From: RGIG5612 sp045601405
GTDB taxonomy: Bacteria > Bacillota > Clostridia > Lachnospirales > Lachnospiraceae
Direction of reading: 5' to 3'
Length of the DNA stretch: 62,060 nucleotides
NCBI GenBank assembly: GCA_045601405.1
Contig: JAZRZO010000049.1
Location: forward strand, 1 to 62,060
A model generated the notes under the pieces. The model saw nothing but the letters and a program-made list of their open reading frames with translations. It was not told where the DNA came from and did not search any database. This document shows positions 25,211 through 34,211 of this stretch, in pieces. Both the position numbers and the translations under genes were made by a program. Every line of letters begins with the position of its first letter. Position 1 is the first letter of the stretch.

Positions 25211-26808
25211 AATGCCTTTTTCATCTTAAGTATATTCTGTCCGTCCTTATATTCGTATGTCAGGTCATCCATTGTCTTTTTGGTAAGGAATATCCCCAGA
25301 CCGCCGACCCTTCTCTGTTCAGCCGAAAGGCTTATATCCGGATCCTGTCTGGCCAGCGGATCGTAAGGCACACCTTTGTCAATAAAGGTGATGACAACCA
25401 TCAGCGGATCATCTTCCACTTCCACTCTGACTGTAGCATTCCCTTTATCAGGAAGATACGCGTAATTAGCAATATTTACAAATATCTCCTCTACCGCAAG
25501 GTTGATCTGAAGCTTTATCTTGAGCGGGCATCCAATCCCGTCGAGTTTTTTATCTACAAAAGACAAGACCTCGCGAAGGTTTTCGACAGCAGCTTCTATA
25601 TCCAGCTCATCACGATGCGGGTTGCTGTCATTTTTGATCATGTCATCTATCCTAAGATCATCTATTCTTTCAAGCAGTTCCATAAGTTCTGTTTTCCAGA
25701 GCTCTATCTCTGCCTTTTTATTTTCATCTTCAAGGCCTTTTCTCCTTATCGACCTTCTTATCATCCGTGTGTAGCCGATAATCCTGGATCTGTCCTCTAT
25801 TTCCCTGAGCTTTTCCCCGTCCTCGGTATCAAAATAAACTGAAAGTGATTTTTTCCAGAAAGTCTGTGCCGTCTCAAAGTCAAAACCCTGAAACTCCATG
25901 ATATTATTATGATCGTACTCTGAAAAACCTATAAGAGCGTTGTATATCGAAGCGAACTCAAAGATCGGGTTTCCGGTGGCAAGCGTATCCATATCTATGA
26001 TAAGAACCTCCTCACCCTGAAGCTCCAGATTTTTTGTGTGATAATCCCCATGTATCATATGGTTATCATACGGGATATCTTCTATCATTGAAATGAGCTT
26101 GTCCCCTGATTCCGCGGGAAGATATTCCTGAACAAAGCGAGCCCAGTCAATTGCTGTATCCTTTATATCACACAACTTGCCCTCAGGAACCTCTGTTTCA
26201 TGGATCTTTTTAAGCATCTTCACAAATTCCGCCACACACCAGTCTATTTTATCCGGCTGCGTTGCAATGAGGTTTGAAAAGCTGCTTGCATTAAGGAGCT
26301 CAAATACCGAGCCAAAGCTGTCTCCGACTCTCACTATGTCGTACGATATGGCAGTGGGAATGCCGAGTATCAGCGCAAGCTTCGCCACCTCCCTCTCATT
26401 TTTGATATCCTCCAGCGAGTCCTGATTATTATATACTTTAACCACGTTGTCCTGATCGATCCGATAGATCGTACCGTTAGCCCCGCAGCCGATCTCCTCA
26501 CAGCCTTCAACGGAAACAACGCGGTATACCTTTTCAACCTTCATCATTTCCGTAAATCCTGTCATTTCAAGTATCTCGTAGACATTTGGATTAACATTGG
26601 TGATGCACACATCGTTATTTGTCTTTTTCAGATGCAGTATTAACCTCAGCCCCGCGCTGGATATATATTCCATTTCCTTAGCGTCGAGAACGACAGGCTC
26701 CCCTTCCTTGCCTGCCACAAGCTCTGTTATTACCTTTTCTTCTTCAGGTGCATTTGAAGAATCCAGCCTTTCCGGCAGCAATATTGTAATAGTGTTCTTT
26801 TCATTCAT
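25207..26808 (-). CDS. STAS - APH-like kinase - HATPase fusion protein
   Basis: The 533 residues hold three parts. Residues 1-95 are an STAS anti-sigma-antagonist domain with the conserved YISSAGLR (serines at 50-51). Residues about 103-330 are an aminoglycoside-phosphotransferase-like kinase with a glycine loop (GCGANGTIY), Lys124, HGDYHTKN (catalytic Asp255) and IDMD (Asp272). Residues 400-533 are an RsbW-like HATPase with NLAVEEIFVNIANYAY, DKGVPYDPLA and GGLGIFL. Partner-switch systems usually carry antagonist and anti-sigma kinase on separate chains. A lone STAS gene lies 37 bases upstream. No sigma factor or PP2C phosphatase is visible nearby, so the output is unknown. Confidence 0.88.
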   Translation of the reverse strand: MNEKNTITILLPERLDSSNAPEEEKVITELVAGKEGEPVVLDAKEMEYISSAGLRLILHLKKTNNDVCITNVNPNVYEILEMTGFTEMMKVEKVYRVVSVEGCEEIGCGANGTIYRIDQDNVVKVYNNQDSLEDIKNEREVAKLALILGIPTAISYDIVRVGDSFGSVFELLNASSFSNLIATQPDKIDWCVAEFVKMLKKIHETEVPEGKLCDIKDTAIDWARFVQEYLPAESGDKLISMIEDIPYDNHMIHGDYHTKNLELQGEEVLIIDMDTLATGNPIFEFASIYNALIGFSEYDHNNIMEFQGFDFETAQTFWKKSLSVYFDTEDGEKLREIEDRSRIIGYTRMIRRSIRRKGLEDENKKAEIELWKTELMELLERIDDLRIDDMIKNDSNPHRDELDIEAAVENLREVLSFVDKKLDGIGCPLKIKLQINLAVEEIFVNIANYAYLPDKGNATVRVEVEDDPLMVVITFIDKGVPYDPLARQDPDISLSAEQRRVGGLGIFLTKKTMDDLTYEYKDGQNILKMKKAL

Positions 26809-26845
26809 ATCATTTTCCTTGATCTCACGGATACATCTGCAATAC

Positions 26846-27145
26846 TTACTCTATTGTAAGTATATCCGAAAAACCTGTTACCTCAAATATCTCCATGATG
26901 GCGTCATTTACATGCGTTATCTTAAGAGAACCCTTTTTACTCATAATCTTTTCCAATGACAGAAGGATACGAAGCCCCGCTGACGAAATGTATTCCAGAT
27001 TCTCGAAGTCCATTTCCATATCTGTCACATCGTCTACTACTGCCTGAACCTCTTCCTCCAAGTCAGGCGACGTCACGGTATCAAGTCTGCCCTCCAGAAT
27101 AAAAACCGCATTGCCGTTTTCGATATTTTTTGTAATGTTGAGCAT
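26846..27145 (-). CDS. STAS-domain anti-sigma factor antagonist
   Basis: This protein of 99 residues from the ATG at 27145 is a complete stand-alone STAS domain like SpoIIAA or RsbV. It has EGRLDTVTSPDLEEEV and the phospho-acceptor motif LEYISSAGLRILLSL. In this family, phosphorylation of that serine by an HATPase kinase controls binding. AAGGAGGG lies 5 bases before the start. The HATPase of the fusion gene directly downstream is the obvious candidate partner; that pairing is inferred from gene order. Confidence 0.92.
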   Translation of the reverse strand: MLNITKNIENGNAVFILEGRLDTVTSPDLEEEVQAVVDDVTDMEMDFENLEYISSAGLRILLSLEKIMSKKGSLKITHVNDAIMEIFEVTGFSDILTIE

Positions 27146-27177
27146 AACACCCTCCTTGTTAGTCATTTTACTCTTAT

Positions 27178-27205
27178 ATTTTATCACACAGCGGGAAGTG
27201 TACAA
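27178..27205 (-). promoter_or_regulatory. Possible promoter of the STAS operon
   Basis: On the minus strand TTGTAC (plus 27200-27205) and TAAAAT (27178-27183) are 16 bases apart, in the short gap between the glycan operon's last stop and the STAS gene. The hexamers are only moderately conserved. Confidence 0.35.
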
Positions 27206-27211
27206 GCATTA

Positions 27212-29944
27212 TTATACTTTTCGGACTACGGACCTTACCAGCTGCAGAAAATACTTCATGCAGTCATGTCTGAAAAACATCAGTGCCAGCAAACCGTTTG
27301 TCAGAAGCGCTCCCGCTGCCGCGTCTATAAAAAGACCCGCTATGCCATCCTGTCCGGTCACTACGTTAAGCCAAAAGATCATCGCTCCCGTTACAGCGCC
27401 TACTGCTAAAAACGCGCCAAGGTATCCCAGTGTCTCAAGCGCGTAGTTTTTCAGGCCTCTCTTGAAAAGCCTGGTATATACATACCGGGGATAACTGAAC
27501 CCCCAAAGTGCAAGCGAGCTTACTATCGTGCCTGCAAAAACGCCTGCCAGACCTATAAGCTTGAGCAGTATCAACGACGCTATTATGTTGATCGCGGATT
27601 CGAAAAGAGGCACAAACCTGTTTTCATAAAATATTCCCGCCGCATCCTGAAACATATTGTAGGTACACCGCATCATTGCCTGAAACAACTGAAAAGAGAT
27701 CATGATGACCACGATCAGAGAAAGAAGATATTGCTCTCCGAACCATAACCCTATAAAGGGCTGGATAAGAACAAAGAGCATGACAGACGCGAAGGCTGCT
27801 ATCCAGAAATTCATGAATCTTATCCTTCTGAATATCTCAAACCGTTTTTCCTCGCTGTCTGTTACAAGCATGTTTCCCACGCTGGGAGTAAGCGCAGCGA
27901 GCGCCGGATTGAAGAGCTTTGTCACCGCGTCAATTACCAGATAATAATTGCTGTACAGGCCTGTTGTGGAAAGGCCAAAGAACATGGATATCAATATGTT
28001 GTCTGTGCCTGTTACCACAAAGAGACCGATCTTATGGAAAAACAGTGCTCCCACCTTTTTTCTTATATCCGCTCCTATGTCCGGCTTCAGAGGCTGTATC
28101 TCTTTTTCTCTCAGGAATGGATATGTTCTGTTCGCAACCGCTGTTATAACTATATTTTCCAGGATCCTGAATCCCAGCTTCACCAGAATGTACGCGTAAT
28201 AGTCGTGAGTAAAATACAGGACAACTATCTGTATCAGATTCATTCCTACAAGGTAGCCCATATGTATCATACTGAGCATGAAGTTTTTCTGGTCAGCATA
28301 TAATATCGCCCGCTTGTAGCTTAAGAAATATGAAAATACGACATCCGCGAGGAATACCAGATATACAATGGTAAGGTTGACATCAGCCTGTGTCTTCCCG
28401 GTGATATACGGAAGGACCGGTATCAGGCAGGCTCCTATCACCGCAACCGCCAGCCCTATGATATGGAAGGCCCTGCGGTAGAATCTCATCAGGGACTTGA
28501 TCGCCTCCTCATCATTTTCCTTTATCGGCCTGTAGAGGTGGAAGATCACGGCTTCTCCAATCCCGAGATCTACTATGCCCAGCATTGTTATCACGTTGGT
28601 AAAGAGTCCGTTTACGCCGGCATATTCCAGTCCCAGGATGTTGATAAAGAGCTTCTGCGCTATCAGACCCACAAGTATTGCCGTGACATTCGCAAATATC
28701 GAAAAAATAAAATTCCTGGCTGACTTCCCTGTCCTGCCTATCTCCTTTTTTTGAGGCTGCACCACCGCCAGGTTTTCCGCCTCCTGCGACTCCTTGAAGG
28801 TCTTCAGGCTGCTGCACCTCCATCCGAATAAGAGGATGAAGAAAAAGAATGAAAATGCGTATTGTTCCAGAACGAACATAAAGATGAACGCGCCGAGGAA
28901 TACGGATATCCAGGCCGCCGTGCTGTCCTTTCTGTTTTTGAACAGCTTATATATCACTATCCCTAATATCGCAAGGAATATTAGCAGTCCTACTGTTCCG
29001 GCCTTATACAATATCTCAAGATATTCGTTATGTGTTGTTACTATTTCAGGAGTATATACAAAGGTGTTGTATCCATGTCCGATCACGGGTTTTTGTTTTA
29101 TCGCCTCTATCGCGTATTCCCAGACTCCCGCCCTGTAAGTAAGGTCAGGGCTTTTATGGAATATACCGACTATCAGCCATTCAAAAAGATCCAGCCGTTT
29201 AAATACGACAAATATCAGATCCAGCGCCACCCCTATCCCTGCGTAGGTCAGGATGTTCATTACGGGTGTGAATTTCAGTATCTGCGGAATTATCGCTATG
29301 ACTGCTATGATCACCAGCACTATGACTGATGTAAGGCTCTTTACTCTTATGTTTGAGAATATTGATACCGCCAGTGCTATCCAGAGTATATATCTCTTCT
29401 TTTTAGCATAGAGGTCGACAAACATCGCGGCAAAAAACAGGAACGCCATCTGGAAAACTATGTGGGAGCTTTTGAAGCCCAAAAACCAGTTGTCATAGTA
29501 ATAATCCATGGAGTAATACATTCCCCATCTGTAGATAAGTATGGTGATGAAGTTTGCGAGAACAAGCGCTCCGAAAAAGATCATCTGCGCAATAAGGAAG
29601 CTGCGAAGATCTTTCAGGATGCCGTATTCCACAACGAGCAGGAAGATAATGATACCAAAGGAATACTCAAGAGCGCGCTTTATGCCTTCCCCGTTAACCA
29701 CTGATGCAAGGCACATTACAAAAAGCAGACCCCCCGTCATAAGCAGCAGCGGCGAGAGCTTTTTGATCAGCCGGTCTTTGATGATGAACAGTATTATCAC
29801 AATTCCCGCGATGATCTGCAGGCCGGTATAAGCCTTTCCTGCCCAGCTAATGTTATCCTCCAGTATGCCTATCTGAAAAAAGGGAAAGGTCAGGAGTATA
29901 AAGAGTATCAGATTCTTTTTTCCGTATCTTGCGGTTTTGCTCAT
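27212..29944 (-). CDS. Fused O-antigen polymerase/ligase-like and Wzx flippase-like membrane protein
   Basis: The 910 residues combine two membrane proteins. Residues 1-375 have about ten helices and an O-antigen ligase/polymerase signature (TYRAGVWEYAIEAIKQKPV, then GHGYNTF and THNEYLEILYKAG near 305). Residues 376-408 are a charged linker. Residues 409-910 match a polysaccharide flippase of the MOP superfamily (GLEYAGVNGLFTNVITMLGI and LGIGEAVIFHLYRPI). These functions are normally on separate chains. The start overlaps the preceding glycosyltransferase stop by 4 bases, so it belongs to the glycan operon. Both halves look full length. A true fusion seems likely, since the frame is unbroken across the linker. 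Confidence 0.87.
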   Translation of the reverse strand: MSKTARYGKKNLILFILLTFPFFQIGILEDNISWAGKAYTGLQIIAGIVIILFIIKDRLIKKLSPLLLMTGGLLFVMCLASVVNGEGIKRALEYSFGIIIFLLVVEYGILKDLRSFLIAQMIFFGALVLANFITILIYRWGMYYSMDYYYDNWFLGFKSSHIVFQMAFLFFAAMFVDLYAKKKRYILWIALAVSIFSNIRVKSLTSVIVLVIIAVIAIIPQILKFTPVMNILTYAGIGVALDLIFVVFKRLDLFEWLIVGIFHKSPDLTYRAGVWEYAIEAIKQKPVIGHGYNTFVYTPEIVTTHNEYLEILYKAGTVGLLIFLAILGIVIYKLFKNRKDSTAAWISVFLGAFIFMFVLEQYAFSFFFFILLFGWRCSSLKTFKESQEAENLAVVQPQKKEIGRTGKSARNFIFSIFANVTAILVGLIAQKLFINILGLEYAGVNGLFTNVITMLGIVDLGIGEAVIFHLYRPIKENDEEAIKSLMRFYRRAFHIIGLAVAVIGACLIPVLPYITGKTQADVNLTIVYLVFLADVVFSYFLSYKRAILYADQKNFMLSMIHMGYLVGMNLIQIVVLYFTHDYYAYILVKLGFRILENIVITAVANRTYPFLREKEIQPLKPDIGADIRKKVGALFFHKIGLFVVTGTDNILISMFFGLSTTGLYSNYYLVIDAVTKLFNPALAALTPSVGNMLVTDSEEKRFEIFRRIRFMNFWIAAFASVMLFVLIQPFIGLWFGEQYLLSLIVVIMISFQLFQAMMRCTYNMFQDAAGIFYENRFVPLFESAINIIASLILLKLIGLAGVFAGTIVSSLALWGFSYPRYVYTRLFKRGLKNYALETLGYLGAFLAVGAVTGAMIFWLNVVTGQDGIAGLFIDAAAGALLTNGLLALMFFRHDCMKYFLQLVRSVVRKV

Positions 29945-31002
29945 CTTATCTTCCAGTAAAAAAATAAAAGCTTCAGTCTGTAAAGCAGCGCCTTCAGGGC
30001 ATCATTTTTATCGGCCGCGTCTTTAAATCTTTTGGTTCCTATCGCGTTCCACGGCGCGTCGTTATACAGATGCCTTTTAAGCTCATTTTTTTCTTCGCGG
30101 GACGCATCCCAGTCCGCATGCCCAAGGAGGCAGTTATAGACATACCTCAGCGCGTCTATCAGGAAGCGCGAATAAGCCTTATACTCCACTTCATTTTTCG
30201 TGTCGATGATCATCAGCATTTTCTCAAGCGCCCTCTCACTGTCATCCGCAAAGTCTTCACGGAAACGGTTTGATGCAGAGCTTTTATTATCGAAATAATA
30301 ATACCAGATGCGTTTTACATAATACATCCTAAGATCATCCATCATTCTGAGATTCCATATGGTATCTTCAAACATCTTCAGATCTTCGGGAAAGAAGTGC
30401 GCCTTTTCCGCAAGGCTTTTCTTTTTAATGAACCGGGCTGCTATCCCCCTGTTGATATATCCTTTGTTTTCAAAACGATACGGCTCCCCCATGCACTCCG
30501 CTCTGGTCTGATGTATCCTTTCAGGAGAAAGCTCTTCGCTAAGAGAGATCAGTTCTTCTTTTTTTGCGGGCTGCTCATCACCTCCTGCGGCCTGCCGGCA
30601 TATCCTGCCCCTCTCCTCCTCCGGGATATAGACAGTTCCGCCCCAGACAGCATCCAGACCGGGATCTTCAAGTATCGCAGCTGCCTCCTCAAAGCAGACG
30701 CGGCTCAGTATATCATCATCATCCAGAAAGGTGATGATATCTCCACTGGCTTTTCTTATCGCAAAATTACGTGCCGCGGAAACTCCGGCCTCATTCCTGT
30801 GAAAGATCCTGATCTTCTCATCCTTTGCGTATCTCTTATCCAGCTCTTTAGCAAAGGCCTCGCTGCTGCCGTCGTCTGCAATGCACAGCTCATACTCCGA
30901 CCATGTCTGTTCCCTGACAGATGTGACAGCTGCCTCCAGCTTTGAGAGATCCGCATCTTTGACCGGAAGGATAACACTTATCAGAGATTTTTCAGCACTC
31001 AC
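29941..31002 (-). CDS. Family 2 glycosyltransferase
   Basis: This 353-residue GT-A-fold transferase starts with SLISVILPVKDADLSKLEAAV and has the nucleotide-sugar site CIADDGSSE and the metal-binding TFLDDDDILS. Rather than a membrane helix, the C-terminal 150 residues form a helical, charged region. It probably adds a sugar to a surface glycan on the inner face of the membrane. Its ATG overlaps the licD stop, and its stop overlaps the flippase fusion, so translation is coupled at both ends. Confidence 0.88.
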   Translation of the reverse strand: MSAEKSLISVILPVKDADLSKLEAAVTSVREQTWSEYELCIADDGSSEAFAKELDKRYAKDEKIRIFHRNEAGVSAARNFAIRKASGDIITFLDDDDILSRVCFEEAAAILEDPGLDAVWGGTVYIPEEERGRICRQAAGGDEQPAKKEELISLSEELSPERIHQTRAECMGEPYRFENKGYINRGIAARFIKKKSLAEKAHFFPEDLKMFEDTIWNLRMMDDLRMYYVKRIWYYYFDNKSSASNRFREDFADDSERALEKMLMIIDTKNEVEYKAYSRFLIDALRYVYNCLLGHADWDASREEKNELKRHLYNDAPWNAIGTKRFKDAADKNDALKALLYRLKLLFFYWKIR

Positions 31003-31811
31003 TTTCTGTATGCCTCCATGTCGTGCGTGACCCTTTCATCCTCCGGAGGCGGAGTCATATAATCCCCGAATACTCCTGTAAGATATTTATCCCACGCGGA
31101 TGTTGAGCAGAGTGTCAAATCTTCAAACGGCAGTTCTATCAGGTCTTCATACTCTTTTCTGGTAAGAGCCTGACCGGGGCCGTCATATGCCCATGTGACC
31201 ATACCGCACAGATTGCTTTTTTCATATGGGTATTTGTACGCGTGCTTCTTCTGCATAGCGCATATGCGCTTTCTTCCGAGCAGCTTTGCGACAGGCTTCA
31301 TAAATAATTCTTTTAAAATGATGATCAGTCCTGATGAGCCGTAACCGAACCTTACCACGGTTGCCATATTCAGCCTGCAGAGGTTCAGGGCTTTTCTGTA
31401 ATGTTTCTTTCTTGTCTTCTCATCACCGGGAAGACCATCCACCGGGAAGATATCTATCCAGAGTGAAGCCACCTCTTCCTCGTCATAATTTTCCTCTGTT
31501 ATGCTTGTATCTGTATCAAAGAGTTTCATGAACGGCGTTCCCAGATTTCCCGCCTCATAGCTGGCCAGCAGCATATTCGAAGGCCAGAGTTCTTTCTCTT
31601 CATTCAGCTTCACCAGCTTTTCATAGTCCGGCCTTGGCATTGATATATCTATATCATCATCCCATGGAATAAACCCCTTGTGCCGGACTGCTCCTATAAG
31701 GCTTCCCGCACAAAGGGTATATTTAAGTCCATATTTGCGTGTCACCTCATCAAACGCGGCCACAAGCGCCAGCTCTGTCAGCTGTATTTCTCTAAGCGAC
31801 AGTTTTTTCAA
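30999..31811 (-). CDS. LicD family phosphotransferase
   Basis: This 270-residue LicD/fukutin-type protein has the family signature GAVRHKGFIPWDDDIDISMPR near residues 42-60. LicD proteins transfer phosphocholine or related phosphoryl groups to cell-surface sugars. The aspartate cluster DDDID is intact. It sits between two GT2 genes with 4-base overlaps on each side. No choline kinase or CTP transferase (licA, licC) is in the window, so the donor group is not known. Confidence 0.92.
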   Translation of the reverse strand: MKKLSLREIQLTELALVAAFDEVTRKYGLKYTLCAGSLIGAVRHKGFIPWDDDIDISMPRPDYEKLVKLNEEKELWPSNMLLASYEAGNLGTPFMKLFDTDTSITEENYDEEEVASLWIDIFPVDGLPGDEKTRKKHYRKALNLCRLNMATVVRFGYGSSGLIIILKELFMKPVAKLLGRKRICAMQKKHAYKYPYEKSNLCGMVTWAYDGPGQALTRKEYEDLIELPFEDLTLCSTSAWDKYLTGVFGDYMTPPPEDERVTHDMEAYRK

Positions 31812-32842
31812 GAAAACCTCCTGCGTGAAAGACCGGCCTGAACTCCCCTTTTGTTGCTCGATCTGACATACATGTTACCAAAAAATGAAGCTAACGGGAA
31901 GAAATGACACAGAATGAAGATAAGCGCCTTCCTTGAAAATACTATGGGTGCTCTAAGCAGGCTTTTTTCACGCTTTTTCAGTTCGTTTCTCAGTTCATCC
32001 TGCTGCATGCTGTACTTTTCCTTTATTGTCTTTTTAGGAACCTCTGTTATCATCCTGAAGAGCAGGGTGAAATATACTCTGTCCCGGTTTATCTGCGCGT
32101 AGTAATGATCCGGCTCCTGGCCGATGCTTTCTTCAACCATGCGGTTCCATACAGGGATCAGGTCAAAATCCATTTCGCTGAAAAGACTTGAAACACTCTT
32201 GGGATTTACAAAATAAAAATAGCCTTTCTCCTTCATTCTGACTATTTTTTCCGTGTTTCTGACCGCAAGATAGGTGCCTAACACATCCTCGCCCACCCTT
32301 ATATTTTCAGGATAAAAGGGCTGCGGGAGCAGGCTTTTTTTGTAGATCTTCGCCCACGGATAGTGAAGCCATTCATTTGAATCTATCTTAAAGAATTTAC
32401 GGAGATAATCATCTTTTGAAACAACCTCATATCCGTGCTCTCCTGTGCCGGTACAGGCTTCGCCTCCTTCAGGACTGACTATCTCACATGTAGCCATTTC
32501 CGCACCTGTCTGCTGCATCACATCACTCATGTGCTCAATGATGTCACTGCTTATCCAGTCATCAGAATCGACGAACATAACATATTCGCCGCCGGCCTCT
32601 TCCAGACCTTTGTTCCTTGCCCTGGAAACGCCCCCATGCGGCACGTTGATGTTTTTTACCCTGTCATCCTTTTGCGCGTACTCGATCGCTATGGCTTCTG
32701 AGCCATCATCCGAACCATCGTTTACAAGGATCACTTCCAGATTTTTATACGAAGAAGAGACGACGCTTTCTATACATCGTCCGAAATACTTTTCAGAATT
32801 ATAATAAGGTATAATAACGCTGACAAGCGGCTCCATATCCAT
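31808..32842 (-). CDS. Family 2 glycosyltransferase
   Basis: This GT-A glycosyltransferase of about 344 residues has VSVIIPYYNSEKYFGRCIESV at the N terminus, LVNDGSDDGS and the metal-binding FVDSDDWISS. It heads the operon that continues with licD, a second GT2 and the polymerase-flippase fusion. The start is uncertain within a few codons: a TTG at 32848 and ATGs at 32842 and 32836 are all in frame, with a GGGG run just upstream. I favour 32842. Confidence 0.88.
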   Translation of the reverse strand: MDMEPLVSVIIPYYNSEKYFGRCIESVVSSSYKNLEVILVNDGSDDGSEAIAIEYAQKDDRVKNINVPHGGVSRARNKGLEEAGGEYVMFVDSDDWISSDIIEHMSDVMQQTGAEMATCEIVSPEGGEACTGTGEHGYEVVSKDDYLRKFFKIDSNEWLHYPWAKIYKKSLLPQPFYPENIRVGEDVLGTYLAVRNTEKIVRMKEKGYFYFVNPKSVSSLFSEMDFDLIPVWNRMVEESIGQEPDHYYAQINRDRVYFTLLFRMITEVPKKTIKEKYSMQQDELRNELKKREKSLLRAPIVFSRKALIFILCHFFPLASFFGNMYVRSSNKRGVQAGLSRRRFS

Positions 32843-32985
32843 CCCCAAAATAAGTTTATATGAGATTATATCATTTAGGAGTAGTATATGTCTATGTTTT
32901 GGGGATACTTTCCGCTTTATCTAAACATTATTTCAGGACTTTTCCTTCTTTTTCCTGCAATTTATTAAAGTTTTTGCTTTTATCT

Positions 32986-34185
32986 TTAGCAATATCTGTA
33001 ATGCTGCAGGCCGGTTTCGTGTTCTTTTTTCTTTTTCAGGATATCAAGATACAGCCGCTGCATGTTTCTTGCGTGAGCTTTGTCTGTAAAGCGCTTTGAA
33101 CGCTCAAGAGAATCCTCTGACATTCTTCCGGCAAGCTCTTTATCCCTGATGATCTTCAGACAGCCCTGCTTAAATTCTTCCCGGTCATTGTAGATAAAGC
33201 CATTCACTCCGTCATCCAGCAGTCCCTTCAGGCTTGTATCATTTCTGCATATGAGCGGGAGACCGCACGTTATAGCTTCGATATATGTAAGACTGTGCAT
33301 CTCAAACATGGATGCTGAAAGGAATGCCTCCCCCAGCTTATAATACTTATATATCTCCTGACGGTTCACCACTCCCGTAAAGATAACCCTGCCGGAAACG
33401 CCGTTTCTCTCTGCTCTCTTTTTCGCGGCTTTCAGATACGGGCCGTCGCCGACCATAAGGAGATAAGCGTCGCCCTCTTCCTCCAGTACATCACGGAAGA
33501 AGTCTATGAGCTCCCTGATATTCTTTTCAGCGCTTATCCTTGAGATACAAACAAACAGCTTCCCGTTATCCGGGATATCGTACTTTGCAAGGATGGCTTT
33601 TCTTTCTTCATCCGATAATGGCTTTTTAAATATATCCTGCTTGATCCCGTTAGGCACTACACAGACCTTGTTTTTTACATGATAATCATCCTTCAGTATG
33701 TTTCTGGCCTTCTCGGATGGAGTTGTGATGACCGCGGTTCCCTTATATATAAAGGGTGCTAATATCGAACCGGCCGCCTTGCTGAATGCGCTTCCCGCCT
33801 GTCCGGCACCATGAAAGATGAACTGGGTGTAATTTGTATGGAGTGTCATTATAAGCGGCGCGCCGGCTGCTTTTGCTATGCTCTTTGCCATCGTATGGGC
33901 CGTTCCCTCTGTCTGACAGTGTACGATATCAGGCTTCCAATCCTTAAGCTCATCGAGTATCGGGTCTTTAAACTTAAGACTCTGCCGATACCCGGGATAA
34001 ATGGGAAGACTGAAAGATCCGCACATATAATACATGCCCTGTTTTCTGCTTTTTCTGTCCAGCGACAGACAGAGTACGCGCACATCGTTGCCAAGCTCTC
34101 TCAGAGTCTCCGCTTCCATAAATGTCATCTCAGCCAGTCCGCTTACAACCGTAAAATATGTATCTGAAGCAATAAGAATCCTCAT
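32986..34185 (-). CDS. GT4 glycosyltransferase, glycolipid synthase type
   Basis: From the ATG at 34185 (site GAGGGGGTT) the protein has 399 residues with a GT-B fold. The N-terminal MRILIASDTYFTVVSGLAEM, the HTNYTQF segment and the C-terminal EX7E-type motif around MFEMHSLTYIEAI resemble 1,2-diacylglycerol 3-alpha-glucosyltransferases of Firmicutes. The adjacent GT4 gene and MATE gene fit a glycolipid or lipoteichoic-acid anchor pathway, as with the paired enzymes of streptococci and enterococci. The precise acceptor is inferred, not shown. Confidence 0.82.
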   Translation of the reverse strand: MRILIASDTYFTVVSGLAEMTFMEAETLRELGNDVRVLCLSLDRKSRKQGMYYMCGSFSLPIYPGYRQSLKFKDPILDELKDWKPDIVHCQTEGTAHTMAKSIAKAAGAPLIMTLHTNYTQFIFHGAGQAGSAFSKAAGSILAPFIYKGTAVITTPSEKARNILKDDYHVKNKVCVVPNGIKQDIFKKPLSDEERKAILAKYDIPDNGKLFVCISRISAEKNIRELIDFFRDVLEEEGDAYLLMVGDGPYLKAAKKRAERNGVSGRVIFTGVVNRQEIYKYYKLGEAFLSASMFEMHSLTYIEAITCGLPLICRNDTSLKGLLDDGVNGFIYNDREEFKQGCLKIIRDKELAGRMSEDSLERSKRFTDKAHARNMQRLYLDILKKKKEHETGLQHYRYC

Positions 34186-34211
34186 GTCGATAACCCCCTC
34201 TTTTCTGCTTT

